A stretch of 5,895 nucleotides of DNA from Planctomycetota bacterium (lineage in GTDB: Bacteria; Planctomycetota; UBA1135; GCA-002686595). Positions 5,641 through 5,895 of the stretch are shown one piece after another. The stretch lies in NCBI GenBank assembly GCA_027623615.1, contig JAQBVH010000240.1:1-5895 (forward strand), read 5' to 3'. The position numbers were made by a program, and so were the translations under genes. Under the pieces are notes generated by a model. It ran no database searches. It saw only the letters and a program-made list of their open reading frames with translations, and was not told the origin of the DNA. The stretch's first letter is position 1; every line of letters begins with the position of its first letter.

Positions 5641-5895
5641 GTGAGAGTTCTGCTCGCCTCCGCCCCCCACGCCGACACCTTCGGCTACTCCATGCCCCCG
5701 CCGGGGCTCTTGCGTCTGGGCGGCAGCCTGCGGCGCGATGGGGTCGAGGTCGCGCTCGAGGACCTGGCCTTCCGCCAGGCGTCTGGCGCGCTCCCCGAAG
5801 ACGACGAACTGGCCGAGGCCGCGGCCGCCCTGCTCCTGGCCCGCGGCGACTTCGAGGTGATCGGGCTGTCCAGCATGGGCGCGACGGTGCCGGTG
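5641..5895 (+). CDS. Cobalamin-binding-domain radical SAM protein, N-terminal part (cut by window edge)
   Basis: Eighty-five codons are present and the frame is open to the window end. The N-terminus (V/M)RVLLASAPHADTFGYSMPPPGLLRLGGSLRRDG, followed by VEVALEDLAF and then FEVIGLSSMGATVPV, is the pattern of the B12-binding domain that begins many class B radical SAM enzymes. It comprises a first beta strand, a loop around conserved PP-G-L, a helix L-x-x-x-L-R-x-D-G, a strand V-x-x-x-D, and the strand D-x-(I/V)-G-(I/L)-S. Such enzymes act on substrates ranging from methylation targets to lipids, tetrapyrroles and natural products, so no reaction can be given. The CxxxCxxC cluster motif would lie beyond the window and is not seen. 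Start: GTG 5641 gives the usual M-R-V-L-L opening; in-frame ATG 5632 would add three residues (MLP). Neither has a strong Shine-Dalgarno, though GGA lies eight bases before the GTG. Confidence 0.7.
   Translation, partial: MRVLLASAPHADTFGYSMPPPGLLRLGGSLRRDGVEVALEDLAFRQASGALPEDDELAEAAAALLLARGDFEVIGLSSMGATVPV

Noticed and set aside
5685..5876. Small minus-strand open frame of 63 residues at the right edge
   Set aside because: Serine/arginine-rich shadow of the radical SAM gene frame.

Overview
The window is strongly G+C-rich, densely coding bacterial DNA. It holds six protein genes, two of them cut by the window edges, and no recognisable RNA genes, CRISPR arrays, insertion sequences or phage genes. 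A lipoprotein signal, an ECF-type sigma factor and a secreted zinc-dependent phospholipase C-like protein point to a free-living, probably Gram-negative, high-G+C lineage such as Myxococcota-like or Planctomycetota-like bacteria. That assignment is inference; nothing here is diagnostic.

Left part (1-1102): the 5' end of an ECF-type RNA polymerase sigma factor runs leftward out of the window. It is divergent, across a short gap of about 50 bp, from a rightward gene for an exported protein that carries a complete set of zinc-ligand residues of the zinc-dependent phospholipase C fold.

Middle part (1133-3094): a leftward gene encodes a 653-residue lipoprotein built from about nine copies of an acidic DxNxDGDxxD loop flanked by beta-strand-like segments. 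It looks like a calcium-binding, propeller-like surface protein of no named family. It converges on the phospholipase-like gene with only 30 bp between them.

Right part (3208-5540): a leftward two-gene operon encodes a tandem-domain universal stress protein (UspA superfamily) followed, after 2 bp, by a 489-residue ion-transporter-superfamily permease of the ArsB/NhaD/P-protein type. The tight coupling suggests the stress protein regulates or senses for the transporter. The lipoprotein gene lies 113 bp further downstream on the same strand. A hairpin in that gap suggests it is at least partly a separate transcription unit.

Right edge (5641-5895): a divergent rightward gene begins with what looks like the N-terminal cobalamin-binding domain of a B12-dependent radical SAM protein; the rest is outside the window.

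I see no clear new multi-gene system. The points most worth a second look are the repeat architecture of the lipoprotein, the coupled stress-protein/antiporter pair, and the likely N-terminal tryptophan of the phospholipase-like protein.
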